Assembly: GCF_027942865.1 (NCBI RefSeq)
Contig: NC_134507.1
Location: forward strand, 32,656,447-32,720,446
Direction: 5' to 3'
From: Odontesthes bonariensis
Taxonomy: Eukaryota > Chordata > Actinopteri > Atheriniformes > Atherinopsidae
DNA: 64,000 nucleotides
Shown: piece by piece, positions 1 to 9,714 of the stretch
How the letters are laid out: each line of letters starts with the position of its first letter
Numbering within the stretch: position 1 is the first letter of the stretch
The notes under the pieces: generated by a model
Seen by the model: only the letters and a program-made list of their open reading frames with translations
Database searches by the model: none
Told to the model about the DNA's origin: nothing
Translations under genes and position numbers: made by a program

Positions 1-130
1 AAGTAGAGAGGGTGTCTGCTTCCTGAAGCCAAACTGGCAGCTGGTTCCACAGAGAGGGGCCTGATAACGGAAGGCTCTGCTCTGCCGTTTACACAAAAGG
101 GGGAGATTAACATTATGCAGGACAGGTCCG
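1..130 (-). mobile_element. L2-like LINE 3' coding/tail fragment
   Basis: This antisense fragment matches by eye the sequence from which the 17.9-18.9 kb minisatellite is built (CAGCTGGTTCCACAGAGAGG and GGGCCTGATAACGGAAGGCTC). On the minus strand it reads into the end of a LINE reverse-transcriptase ORF, of the LWNQLPV type followed by a basic tail. It is cut by the window edge and is non-functional. Confidence 0.55.
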
Positions 131-302
131 ATCCCTCGGACCTGTCCTGTATATAGCTCATGCAAATTTGACTGTATCCATTGAACTTATGATAGAATCA
201 TGCACCGTATTGGTCATTTTGGGGAACTCTGATTAAAGTTTTAATAATGTCTCTTGCTGAGATTACATTTTATAACATTTAAGTCTAACACACCATGTTA
301 CT

Positions 303-863
303 GTGATAAAATTAAAGCTACAAGATGTCCAGGTTACACATATATCAATAAAGATGAAGAAGTGCTCACGCAGTGTTGTGTTCATTCCTACTGATGACAG
401 TCCAGTGAAAATGAGTCGCCCCATGTCATTCTTGGAGGACACCCCGTCAGAGTCTCGTAATGTCTGGATGACGAGTTTGAGTGACAAATACAAAGCCAGA
501 CCCGAGACCCCAGAGTATGAGGAGATGTGCTCGGCTGATTTTGCTGCTAGCTGCAGGTTTGTCAGTGCAGACCACTCAAAGCGTGATGGTGTTTCACCAC
601 TTCTGAATGAGCTGGGATTTGTCCAAAGGCGGAAAAATGATAAGCCCTCTGTCATCAGATATTACCAATGTTCCAAGGAGAAGCACCCCGAGCAGTTTTA
701 TGCCAGATTACTGAGACTGTACCTTCCTCACCGATCCGAGTATGAAATACCAAGTGCCCATCTTCCAACCTACGAGTCTTTGTACAACTCTGGCTGGGTG
801 CAGCTCCCAGGCTCAAACCGTCCTGAGAGCGTGAAAAACATTATACAAACACACAGAGACTAA
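303..863 (+). pseudogene. Helitron polyprotein fragment upstream of the helicase
   Basis: An open stretch of about 186 residues contains a segment typical of Helitron proteins just before the helicase (VIRYYQCSKEKHPEQFYARL, then a run of short aromatic and basic motifs). The function of this part is not known to me; in the family it links the replication-initiator and helicase domains. The first 40 residues may not belong to the protein. It stops about 150 nt before the helicase frame opens. Confidence 0.6.
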
Positions 864-1015
864 TATGAGAAACACACTGAGGAGATTGAGAATGCACTTG
901 TAGAGTTTGAGGAGAGCAGAGAGCATGTGATGGATGAATGGTGTAATCTGGCTCCTGAATCTGAAGTTGTGATGATGAGCTGCAGCAAAGAGAGCCAGAC
1001 GATGAGCAGGAACAT

Positions 1016-3223
1016 GTGCCCGACTATTGTCCTCAGTCTGCTGCTGTGACAGAAATGAGAGCCATCAGAGAACCCCCAGCTGTGGATCCAGCTGTGCTGC
1101 GGCAGATGTATCAGAACCTGAAGCAGAAGCAGGCCTGTGTGTTCCATGCTATCAGAGACTGCTGCATTAAACTTGTGTGTGGCCTAAATCCAGAGCAGTT
1201 TTTCTTTTATGCCAACGGTGGTGCAGGAACAGGAAAGTCCCACCTGATGAAATGCATTTACTCAGAGGCATCTAAGATACTGAGCAAACTGCAGCTACAT
1301 GCAGAGGAGTTTGCCATATCAAAGCCAACTGTTTTACTCTCTTCTTTCACTGGAACTGCAGCTTTCAGCATCTGTGGCACAACACTGCACTCTCTGCTGA
1401 AGCTTCCACGCAGTCTGAAAGCACCAATCCAAGGACTCCCTAACCAACTGGATGAACTCACATCTGAACCTTTTAATGCTCAAATCATCATTAGCGCTGA
1501 GATCTCCATGGTTTCAAAGCCTCTTTTTGCTTATGTGGACGCAGGACTGAAACAGATCAAAGGCAATCAGAGAGCGTTTGGTGGAATGTCAGTTTTAGCT
1601 GTTGGAGATTTCTATCAGCTGCCGCCTGTGCGCCAGTCTAAACCTCTGTGTGTACACGATCCAGCAGATACTGACCTGTGGCAGGAACATTTTCAGATGA
1701 TCACTCTGACTGAGATCATGAGACAGAAGGATGATGTTGCCTTTGCAGACGTGCTGAACAGGATTGGGGTGAAACCAAAGGCAGATGAGCTGTCTCAGGC
1801 TGACAGAGATTTGTTGTCACAGGCCATCACTGAACCAGCTCTTTGTCCCACTGAGCTTCTGCACATTTTCCCACCAATAAGTTGGTTGATGAACACACTG
1901 GCTTTGTTCCATTCCAACATTATCACGATGGATGCAGATGACTTGCAGAAAGATCCCGAACAGGCAGAATGGCCCGTAAAGACACACCATGTAAGGGAGG
2001 CCGAAATGATTTAGCCCACACTCTGAAAGCTGCTGAAGGGGCTCGTGTCATGCTCACCAGAAACTTTGACATTCAGAACGGTCTGGTTAACGGTGCTTCT
2101 GCCACACTGATGTACATAGTGACTTCTGAGGATGATCAACACATCACTAAGCTGGGCCTGAGGATGGATAATCAGACAGGTGTAGCAAGAATCCAGAGTG
2201 GAGCTCCAGAATCTGCCAATCTGGTTTACATGGAGAGAGCAGAGGAGAAGCTGAAACAGAACGGAGTGCTACGCAGACAGTTTCCTGTGAGGCTGGCGTT
2301 CTCCTGCACTGTCCATAAAACCCAGGGCCTCACAACACATGCAGCCGTGGTGTCCCTGCAGAAAGTCTCTGAAGCAGGTATGGCTTATGTAGCTCTCAGC
2401 AGGGGGACGTCTCTCAGTGGGCTGGATTTACTGGATTTGGATGAAAAGAAAATATACGCCAATGCTGAAGTGAGCGCAGCGCTCCAGACCATGAGACAAG
2501 CCGATGTGGATCACATGATGCCTCTTCTTCAGGTGAGAGAAACAGTACACAGGCCCGACACTCTGAGCCTTGTTCAGCACAACACAGAGGGACTGCCATC
2601 TCACATCGGTGACATCAGGAGACATCATGAGCTGTGCCTGGCAGATGTCCTGTGTCTGACAGAAACTCACCTGCAGGGCTCCTTTGTTGCAGACAGGCTG
2701 CATCTGGACGGCTACAACATGTTCAAGCGCAACAGACACACGTCCTACACTCAGTATCCTCAGATGGCCAGCAGAGCAGGTGGCGGGGTTGCTGTCTATG
2801 TGAGAAAGCACATTCAGGTGCGTGAGAGACAGTATTTGCATAATGTGACTGATCTGGAGTTTGTGGCTTTGAAGGTTGAGGCTCCAGTCTGTGCAGTGAT
2901 TGCAGCTGTGTACAGACCTCCTGACTACAGTCTGACACCGTTCCTGGAGAACCTGGGAAGCCTTTTGGATGGACTGTCACCCTGTTATTGTGTGTGGAGA
3001 CTTCAATGAGAATCAGCTACTCAGGTCAACAAAGCCAGTTCTAGATGTGTTTCAGTCTAAGGGATATGTGCAGCTGATCACCTCTGCCACCACAGACAGG
3101 AACACGCTGCTTGACCTTATTTTCATTTCCCAGCCACAGCGATGTCTCCACTCAGGTGTCATGAGAACGTATTACAGCTATCACAACCCAGTGTTCTGTG
3201 TCCTGTCCACCAGGGAACCATGA
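1016..3223 (+). pseudogene. Helentron PIF1-like helicase plus endonuclease, frame-shifted
   Basis: Three overlapping frames carry one protein. The helicase has Walker A GGAGTGKS (near 1217), a FTGTAAFSICGTTLHSLL block, the Walker B region with AEISM where DEISM is expected (near 1499), GDFYQLPPV, and the C-terminal block TVHKTQGLT...AYVALSRGTSLSGL. An exonuclease-endonuclease-phosphatase domain follows: LVQHNTEGLPSHI, LCLTETHL, AGGGVAVYVRK, CGDFNENQL. It ends in YYSYHNPV, where the family has YYSDHNPV. Loss of the Walker B Asp and of the SDH Asp, plus two frame changes, show it is inactive. Normally the helicase unwinds the transposon strand during rolling-circle transfer. Confidence 0.82.
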
Positions 3224-3399
3224 AGAGGTCGCTGAGTCTTAAAAATCATGACAAATGTAAACAATTACTGCCTGAAGTTCATAGTTTTGGTGAAGAGATA
3301 ATAATGTTTTCTTCAGAAAAGTATAAGAAAAGTTTTATCACAAAATCTGAAGAGCTGAAATATGCTATTGATATTTAACTGAATCGGATAATGACTTTT

Positions 3400-3927
3400 T
3401 CCAAATACTGTATTTTTTCTCAATATTGGACGTTTCTCCTCATAAAATATTATTGACGGCTAATATAATACTTATAATATAACCCTCATACCTGATTTAA
3501 AACACAACTTAATTTCTGAAAAGGGACATTTTTGTCCCCTTTTAAAACCACCTAAAAACATTTACTAATATTTTTTTCCACTTTTTTTTTCATAAATCTT
3601 TTATTCCACTTCAGTTCTAATCATAACTATAAAGTTTGCAATTATTTTAAAAGAAATTGAACCCTTTCGATGCCAATTTGAACTTTTTAGCCCTAATTTT
3701 CAGCCTTTAGGTGCCATTATTTTCAAAATATGGAATGCAAAGTGGAATTATTGAGTAGGGATAATTATGGTCTGGGATATGTCAATGATTAGCAACAACA
3801 TTGATTTTTAGGGATTTTTATTTTTTTTGTTATGCCTGATTTTAAAAAAAAACTCCTTAATTTCTGAAAAGGGACATTTTTGTCCCCTTCTAAAATGATA
3901 CCCAAAATACCATATGTTAATATTTTT
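3400..3927. other. AT-rich stretch with a partial direct duplication
   Basis: There is no coding signal. A segment around 3499-3550 recurs at about 3833-3893, sharing TTAATTTCTGAAAAGGGACA and then TTTTTGTCCCCTT. The motif GGTCTGGGATAT near 3770 is the reverse complement of ATATCCCAGACC found near 5443 and 7607. The stretch is probably the noncoding 3' side of the adjacent piggyBac copy. Confidence 0.4.
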
Positions 3928-5133
3928 TTAAACTTTTTTTTTAAAACAGTTCTGTTTTCGCACAGGTCTGTGGCTCGCCTGCAGAAGGACTGGGGGAAGC
4001 TCAGGCTTATTCTTTTTAATGGTCCCAACCATGGCGAGTTTTCCTTTCAGCAGATCTTCACCCAGGCTGTAGGACATAAAGAGGTTGTCCACCGTTACCG
4101 TGTGCCCCTCAAGTCCCTCGGTCAAGTCCAAAACGACTCTCCTTCCCTGACCCGTCTCCACTGGAGCACCCGCTGCCTTCCCCGTGTACACTTGCATCCG
4201 GAAGGCATATGAGCTGCGCACATCACAGGCAACCCACACTTTGATTCCATATTTTGCAGGTTTGGTGGGGATATACTGCCAAAACGCGCAGCGGCCCCGA
4301 AAGGCCACCAGCTGCTCATCGATGCAGACTTCTCTGCCCGGGGTGAAGAAGCGGGCGAGTCGGCTCTCCCAGAGAGCTGCAATCGGAGCCAGTTTGCCCC
4401 GTCGCTGTCGATGGGGTCGTGTCAGCCGGTCATCAAACCGCAGCTTTGCTGCAAGGGATTCTAACCTAGTGTGAGCCATGGTTTGCCTGAAAATGGCCCG
4501 TCCCGTCTGTGCATCCCACAGACTGAGGGTGCTCTCACCTCGTGAGTGATAAACCCCGGCGAGGACGAGCAGCCCGAGGAAGGCCTGCAGCTCTCCCTGG
4601 TCGGTGTCCCTCTGGGCCTCTGTGGTGCGTCTGCCTTCCAGGTTGGTGAATTGAATGATGAGCTTCATCAGCTCAACATTCAAAAAAAGATCCCAGGTGG
4701 GCTTCACGTTGGTTATGCGGGCGCATGCGTATGTGGTCGGTCCAGGGCGAGCACAGGGCGCAGGCAGGTATCTGAGGGTGTTGGCGTGGTTGTCAGACCA
4801 GGACATCTTGCCATTTTTTGACACCCACAGAATATCCAGGCCAGCAGTCTCATCAGTCTCATCCTCCGTGCTGTTATAATCAGAGCTGCTGGAGGGAGGG
4901 TGAGTGGGGAGTTCCCATTCATCATCTGAAGAGTCAGAGGAGGATGAATGGAGAGAGTCGCTGTCTCCTGCTCTGAGGACTTCCTCCACGGCTTGGGCAA
5001 CGCTGAATTTTTGTGCCATGCCTTCCAACCTTCCTTCTTCGAGGTGAATCAGGAGAGTGAGAAATGTGCTCAGCTCTTTATGCATTGTCATGCTGGTGGA
5101 GCTGTCGTTGGCAAACGAGGGTGCTTTCATCAT
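3928..5133 (-). pseudogene. piggyBac-family transposase, C-terminally truncated
   Basis: A 401-residue frame resembles PGBD4-like piggyBac transposases. It has an acidic Ser-rich N-terminus (about residues 55-95), then the DDE fold with RPGPTTYA, ELMKLIIQFTN, LAGVYHSR, VCIDEQLVAFRGR (first catalytic Asp), KYGIKVWVACD and HTVTVDNLFMSY (second Asp). It ends soon after KKNKPELPP, whereas the family continues about 150-200 residues further, including the third catalytic Asp and a Cys-rich tail. It is therefore inactive as it stands. Family members cut and paste at TTAA sites. The start is the first ATG; the true start could be GMAQKF about 35 residues later. Confidence 0.85.
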
Positions 5134-5228
5134 GTTACCTCAAAGACACCTAAATTATTTTATGTTACATCAAAGACACCCAAACTATTTCTCAGTCTGA
5201 CGACCTCATAACATCACTGGGGTCACAT

Positions 5229-5322
5229 AGGTGTGTGTGTGTCTGTGTGTGTGTGTCTGTGTGTGGGTGTGTGTGTGCATGTGTGTGTGCGCGTGTGTGT
5301 GTGTGTGTGGGTGTGCGTGTGT
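5229..5322. repeat. (TG)n microsatellite
   Basis: Alternating TG with interspersed TC, GG and CG variants over about 94 bp. The frames open here are artefacts of the repeat. Confidence 0.9.
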
Positions 5323-5481
5323 GCCATAGTCTAATGCTATATTCATTATAATGGATGTCTATAGGAGCCATTTCTGTAATCTGCCATTGCAGAAAAACTA
5401 AGAATCTATAAAAACTGATGTTGTAGCTCATCAATGACATATCCCAGACCTAATAATCCCCCATAGAATATTTCACAAAAA

Positions 5482-5563
5482 TATGTGTAATTGAATCTGT
5501 AACACTACAAATCCCAGCTGTGAATGTAAACTTGTGGAGGGTCAACGTAAACTCCAAGTAAAA
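5482..5563 (+). repeat. 82-bp direct repeat, copy 1
   Basis: The segment runs from TATGTGTAA through CACTACAAATCCCAGCTGTG to CTCCAAGTAAA. It recurs almost unchanged at 7525-7606. In copy 2 the downstream sequence ATATCCCAGACCTAATAATC is what precedes copy 1, so the two copies are permuted relative to their neighbours. Confidence 0.75.
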
Positions 5564-5624
5564 GCTGGGATAACGGTTTGTCTAGCTAAAAATTGCATTG
5601 TAAAAAAAAAGAAGAGTTGTTCAC

Positions 5625-6137
5625 TTAAAGGAATAGTTTGCCTCTTTTGACATGAAGCTGTATGACATCCCATATTAGCAATATCATTTATGAACATCTT
5701 CTTACCCCCTGCTGCGTCCTGTGAAGAGCAGACCGAGCACTCCCTAGCCACCTAGCGATAGCTGCACCTGTTACGGTGTTTACTGCTCGGAAGCAGGGGA
5801 CTGCTCGGTCTGTTCTTCGGTCTGCACAGTTTTACATTGGACGCATTGATATCAAGGGAGGCAAAAATAGCGCCAAGCGAAGTGAGGTCTGACTTTTTCC
5901 TGGACAACCTTTTGTGATGCAAATGTATTACTCTTTTGAACTGATATTTTTTTGAGAAGCAAAACGCTTTATTTTTGTGACCCCAGCCAACTAGCTGGAC
6001 TAGCTTCATGGACCCCAAAACACAGCTGGAATTCGTCTCACAGGACGCGGCGGGGGGTAAGTCAATGTTCATAAATCTTATTGCTAATATGGGATGTCAT
6101 ACAGCTTCATGTCAAAAGAGGCAAACTGTCCCTTTAA
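5625..6137. mobile_element. TTAA-flanked foldback MITE
   Basis: The left end TTAAAGGAATAGTTTGCCTC and right end GAGGCAAACTGTCCCTTTAA are inverted copies. The inverted arms extend through the block reading CATGAAGCTGTATGACATCC on the left, about 60 bp at high similarity. TTAA at both ends points to piggyBac-type target duplication. There is no coding capacity; the length is about 510 bp. Confidence 0.8.
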
Positions 6138-6163
6138 CTGTCAGTGGCTTTAATGTTGGGGAT

Positions 6164-6239
6164 GTTCAGTCTATGTCCTCAATAACTTCACTCATGTTGA
6201 GTGAAAGGAGAGCCAACTGCTACAGCTCCAAACAATATA
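6164..6239 (+). repeat. Inverted repeat arm, left of tRNA-Pro
   Basis: This arm contains AATAACTTCACTCATGTTGA and GGAGAGCCAACT...CCAAACAATATA. Its reverse complement is at 6563-6629. The two arms bracket the tRNA-Pro gene at 6378-6449, so the tRNA sits in the loop of a foldback. Confidence 0.7.
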
Positions 6240-6377
6240 GTAAGACAGGACATTTTTGCAATTTTTATCAGCACTCTTAATTAACAATTTGGGGCAGCAA
6301 AGAGAGACGCATTTGAGATCAAGGAAGGTACCCAAAGTTAACCATCAAGCTTTCCGCATAGGTTTCTTAAAGTAGGA

Positions 6378-6449
6378 GGGCTCGTCCGGAATTTGAACCC
6401 GGGACCTCCCGCACCCTAAGCAAGAATCATACCCCTAGACCAACGAGCC
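6378..6449 (-). tRNA. tRNA-Pro (AGG)
   Basis: A 72-nt cloverleaf reads on the minus strand. The acceptor stem is GGCTCGT with ACGAGCC and discriminator C. The B box reads GGTTCAAATTC. The anticodon loop is TTAGGGT, giving AGG. Relative to the canonical vertebrate gene, the anticodon stem carries two G-U pairs and the T stem one G-U, so it still folds. No T4 terminator lies within about 20 nt. Its 3' flank (CTCCTACTTTAAGAAACCTA) is shared with the tRNA-Pro at 39614. It could be a functional variant or a young pseudogene. Confidence 0.85.
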
Positions 6450-6562
6450 AAAAGGTTGTCTCTGTGTTTCGTGAGACCGCGCGGACAGGTGACGTAGCCA
6501 TGGAATCCTGGGAATTTGTGATTCCTTTCTTTCTTCTTTGACTTTTCCAGAGCAATGTGATA

Positions 6563-6629
6563 TATATTGTTTGGAGTTGGCTCTCCCTTCACTCAGCATG
6601 AGTGAAGTTATTAGGCATATACACTGAAC
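6563..6629 (-). repeat. Inverted repeat arm, right of tRNA-Pro
   Basis: This is the reverse complement of the arm at 6164-6239, with a few substitutions and a small gap. Confidence 0.7.
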
Positions 6630-6639
6630 AGCCCACAAA

Positions 6640-6991
6640 AACTCCTGAGACCAATGAGTCAATACTCACCACCAGGTTCCACCAATTCACATCACATTTT
6701 ATGAAGAAGCCCAACTTTAAGACAGAACAGGCCTATAGCTCCATTTCTCTACCATTGACTTGAAGCGTTTCAATCTGGATTTATAGAACAAATACCAAAA
6801 CTGCTTTAGATAACTGCAGAGGGTGTGCTTACATGATACAGGTAATTATGCGTGGATCTGTCTTTCAAATTCCAGATAAGAAATTCATTTAAGAAGGACT
6901 TGAAGCAACTTCGGAATGAGTGTTGGAGGTTTGAGCTGTATTTCCCAATTTTGGAGTTTGATTCCAAATGCATTCAAATTTATAGTCATTA
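6640..6991. other. Unclassified noncoding DNA
   Basis: No coding frame, tRNA or repeat structure was recognised between the inverted-repeat arm and the next MITE. Confidence 0.5.
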
Positions 6992-7199
6992 GCCCCTTTC
7001 ACACTGCCAAAAAACCCGCGTTTAATTCGCGAATTTAGCGTATCCGCTGTTGCGTTCACACTGCCGACCCGGGCTGCCGCGTCAACTCGACTCGCCTTTC
7101 AACCCGCGTTGGACCCTAGTCTTTTTGCCGAGTTTGATGTGAACACAATCAACGCGGGTCAGACGTGGGCGTGACGGGTCACAGTGTGAAAGGGACCAC
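6992..7199. mobile_element. Short MITE with CCCTTTCACACTG ends
   Basis: The left end CCCCTTTCACACTGCC and right end CAGTGTGAAAGGGACC are inverted copies about 205 bp apart. Internally there are inverted CAACCCGCGTT/AACGCGGGTC motifs. No target duplication could be fixed. The GC-rich hairpin form resembles common fish hAT-type MITEs. Confidence 0.7.
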
Positions 7200-7260
7200 T
7201 GATTTAATCATGCTATGATTTCACAGCAAAGCAGAGACACAAGGCCAGTAGACCAGGGAA

Positions 7261-7332
7261 GGGCTCGTCCGGGATTTGAACCCGGGACCTCTCGCACCCA
7301 AAGCGAGAATCATACCCCTAGACCAACGAGCC
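7261..7332 (-). tRNA. tRNA-Pro (TGG)
   Basis: A canonical 72-nt cloverleaf on the minus strand. Acceptor GGCTCGT pairs fully with ACGAGCC, anticodon stem CTCGC pairs with GCGAG, and the loop TTTGGGT gives anticodon TGG. The T arm is CCGGG-TTCAAAT-CCCGG and the discriminator is C. All stems are perfect, so this is the best preserved tRNA-Pro in the window. No T4 run follows immediately. Confidence 0.95.
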
Positions 7333-7854
7333 AGGTTTTGCAACTTTAGACGTCATACAAGCGCCCCGGGCCACAGATAGCAAAACGATATCCTCGGAAG
7401 GTGCGTTCGATCATCGAATAGAAACATCCTACAACTTTCAGTTCAGCTCACTTAATGTCAGTGTTGCTTCCATCTTTTTTATTTCAAAGTTCTCTTATTC
7501 TAAAGTGGAGATTAGTTGCCAAAAGTATGTGTAAATTAATCTGTAACACTACAAATCCCAGCTGTGAGTGTAAACTTGTGGAGGGTCAACGTAAACTCCA
7601 AGTAAAATATCCCAGACCTAATAATCCCCCATAGAATATTTCACTTTGCATTGCATACATTGAAAATACAGCAGTTTTTGTGTGTGTTTTTTAACAGAAA
7701 TCTGTGTTTACCTCATACACACTGGTATTTAAAGGGTTGGGAGGGGGCCGCGGCGGCGGCACTGTAACACCATTCAAAGGATATCTGTTGGAACAGGGAA
7801 ACACGAGTTAATGACCACAATAATATCACATATACATAAAGAGAGTAAAGTGAG
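7333..7854. other. Noncoding, with second copy of an 82-bp repeat
   Basis: Positions 7525-7606 repeat 5482-5563. The following ATATCCCAGACC...CACTTTGCATTGCAT stretch resembles, inverted, the sequence around 3730-3780. No gene is seen. Confidence 0.5.
7525..7606 (+). repeat. 82-bp direct repeat, copy 2
   Basis: This is the partner of 5482-5563, with a few substitutions (TGTGAGTG for TGTGAATG). Confidence 0.75.
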
Positions 7855-7950
7855 GAAAGGTGTGACAGATGAGGCCCCCCAGCAGTCTAGGCCTATCGTA
7901 GCTTAACTATGGGATGTTTCAGGATTACCTGAGCCATCCCTATTCAAGGT
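7855..7950 (-). mobile_element. L2-like LINE tail fragment
   Basis: Antisense copy of the tail seen at 17717-17810 and, in sense, at 40080-40170. Shared features are GTGACAGATGAG, ACTATGGGATGTTTCAGGAT and CCTGAGCCATCCCTA. It is an about 95-bp fragment. Confidence 0.65.
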
Positions 7951-8189
7951 AAACACAAGAAACTTGTGCTAACAAAAAAATAAATAATAAAATAAATAAA
8001 GGACCAGACTCAGTGAGTAATTCCCTATACTCCCTATATAGATCTGCTCCTCACACCACAACAACCATCTTTTTACAGCCACAAGCTACCTCAGCCTCTC
8101 ACCAACTGCACACAAGTCACAGTGCGGTGGGGAGGCAGCTGCCTTAAGGAGGCAACTAATTTAGCTGCCTCCTTAAGTTGTAGTCCACT

Positions 8190-8370
8190 GTTGCTCCACA
8201 GCAACAGTGGAGAGGTCCTTCTCAAAGCTCAAGATTGTGAAAACCAGGCTTAGAAACCAATGTGGGCAAGAACGGCTGTCCGACCTCCTCCAAAGTAATA
8301 ACTGCAAAAAAATGTTTGCATCCATCATATTTCTGTGCCCCTGTCGTGCCCCTGTATAGTATTGGGTCAG
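8190..8370 (+). pseudogene. hAT transposase C-terminal dimerisation fragment
   Basis: The plus strand reads ATVERSFSKLKIVKTRLRNQ followed by CGQERLSDLL, the conserved dimerisation block of hAT transposases (normally ATAERSFS). Only this tail survives, followed directly by an RTE-type LINE fragment. It is a dead transposon end. Confidence 0.75.
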
Positions 8371-8377
8371 CTGACGC

Positions 8378-8904
8378 CCCTGAGCTGAGCCAGAAGGAGA
8401 AGCTCTCGATTTACTGGTCAATCTATGTTCCTACCCTCACCTATGGTCACGAGCTGTGGGTAGTGACCGAAAGAACGAGATCGCCAATACAAGCGGCCGA
8501 AATGAGTTTCCTCCGCAGGGTGTCTGGGCTCTCCCTTAAGGCTGAGTTATACCTCTTTTAACTGCTCTTGCACTTGTGTTAATGGCTCGAGACGTTTATG
8601 CTTCATTTTGCTTTGCCGGCGGTTGCGTGTGCTGCGTGGCGATTCACCGCCAGGACAGTAGGTGGACAGGGTGAGAAGCTCGGTCATCCGGAAGGGGCTC
8701 AGAGTAGAACCGCTGCTCCTCCGCATCCAGGGGAGTCAGATGAGGTGGCTCGGGCATCTGGTTAGGATGCCTCCTGGACGCCTGGTGAGACGCCTCGTGG
8801 TCCCCCAAGAAGAGCTGGAGGAAGTGGGCGGGGACAGGGACGCCTGGGTTTCTCTGCTTAAGCTGCTGCCCCCGCGACCCGTTCCCCGGAGCAGCGGAAG
8901 ATGA
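8378..8904 (+). pseudogene. RTE-type LINE ORF2 C-terminus, interrupted
   Basis: Residues KEKLSIYWSIYVPTLTYGHE and ERTRSPIQAAEMSFLRRVSG, then VRSSVIRKGLRVEPLLLRIQ and WLGHLVRMPPGRL, match the C-terminal part of the antisense LINE at 34.4-37.3 kb. An approximately 130-bp unrelated insertion (about 8537-8667) separates the two blocks. It ends with LLPPRPVPRSSGR, the usual end of this family's ORF. Confidence 0.8.
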
Positions 8905-9484
8905 TAGATGGAATAATAATTAAAAAACAATGTGAAAATTTTTGGTTTGTCATTCATATTTTCTTTGGGAGTGTGCTTGGTGTAATAAAGAGGGTGCTTG
9001 TGTTACTTCAGGTGTTTTTATTAAAGAAAAGTAGTTTTTGCACAGTAGAAGGACTCAAACGGTTTCTTTTTTTTTTAGTCAATTTCTCCAGCTTTGGAAA
9101 ATACTCTGTCACAGGGAACAGAGGAGGCTGGTGTCACAAGGAACTGTTTGGGTGGAAATATTCCCACACTTTAGAACGCTTCCTCGATGGTTGCTCCATG
9201 AGAGAATAATCCAGAACTCTGAATATCAAAAAACGAGAGCTGTTCGTAACATATAATACGTGTAGAACGGGGACATGAACCGGGGCTTCAGCCAACTTGA
9301 ATACATTGAATCGCGGCAAATTTTAAAAGCTCCGCTATCAACTGGAAGCAGTCAGCTGACTCGGTCTGAATGAAGCAGTGAAGTGGTTCAAACGTCATCA
9401 GTGACGTCACATGAAGCAAGCTCCGGCCCACTGCTTCACTATAACTACCCTGTCGAGTTTGAAGCGTGCTTCGGAGCTTCGGTG
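8905..9484. other. Unclassified noncoding DNA
   Basis: No family was recognised. The stretch contains GTCATCAGTGACGTCACATG (a CRE-like core) near 9390 and AAGCAGTGAAG/CTGCTTCACT motifs suggesting a small decayed palindromic element. Confidence 0.35.
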
Positions 9485-9491
9485 TTGGAGG

Positions 9492-9587
9492 TGACATCAC
9501 TAGCAATCGGTCTAACCGAGAGAAGGGAAAGGGTTACTATCGAGTACCTAAGGTAATCGCCCATAGAGGTGAGAAATGGAAAAAACT
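9492..9587 (+). pseudogene. THAP-domain exon, 5' part, split by an LTR element
   Basis: The frame reads SNREKGKGYYRVPKVIAHRG then EKWKKLTEQ, like the middle of a THAP zinc-binding DNA-binding domain. The other half lies at 14140-14240, beyond a 4.5-kb LTR retrotransposon whose 5-bp target duplication is AAACT. THAP domains occur both in host genes and in transposases; which applies is not clear. The Cys-containing start of the domain is not obvious upstream. Confidence 0.6.
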
Positions 9588-9714
9588 TGTGATGTATGTT
9601 GTATATATGACTCCGACCTGCTGAGGTGTTTGTAGAAGAAGAACTGAAAGTAAAGTGAACAAGTTTGGTCACAGCCGTGTCTCCGTTCATATATTACGTT
9701 AACACAATATTACA
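9588..9714 (+). repeat. 5' LTR of the gypsy element
   Basis: It begins TGTGATGTATGTTG and ends AATATTACA. It matches the right LTR by eye but is shorter (127 against 166 bp). Confidence 0.88.

Larger units (their letters stand above)
260..3250 (+). mobile_element. Helentron-type Helitron, 5' truncated and decayed
   Basis: This is a rolling-circle DNA transposon remnant. In order it contains a conserved Helitron segment between the Rep and helicase domains (303-863), a PIF1-type helicase (about 1016-2540) and an apurinic-like endonuclease (about 2570-3223). A helicase fused to a C-terminal endonuclease is the signature of vertebrate Helentrons. The HUH Rep nuclease domain is not visible, so the 5' end is missing or lies outside the window. 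The reading frame changes near 1975 and 2975 and between 863 and 1016, so the copy is dead. Element ends are approximate; no terminal hairpin was pinned down. Confidence 0.8.
5134..5620. other. Noncoding flank of piggyBac copy with microsatellite
   Basis: The stretch holds a short tandem duplication (TATGTTACATCAAAGACACC-like, 5128-5185), the TG microsatellite listed separately, and an 82-bp segment at 5482-5563 repeated at 7525-7606. No gene is visible. Confidence 0.5.
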
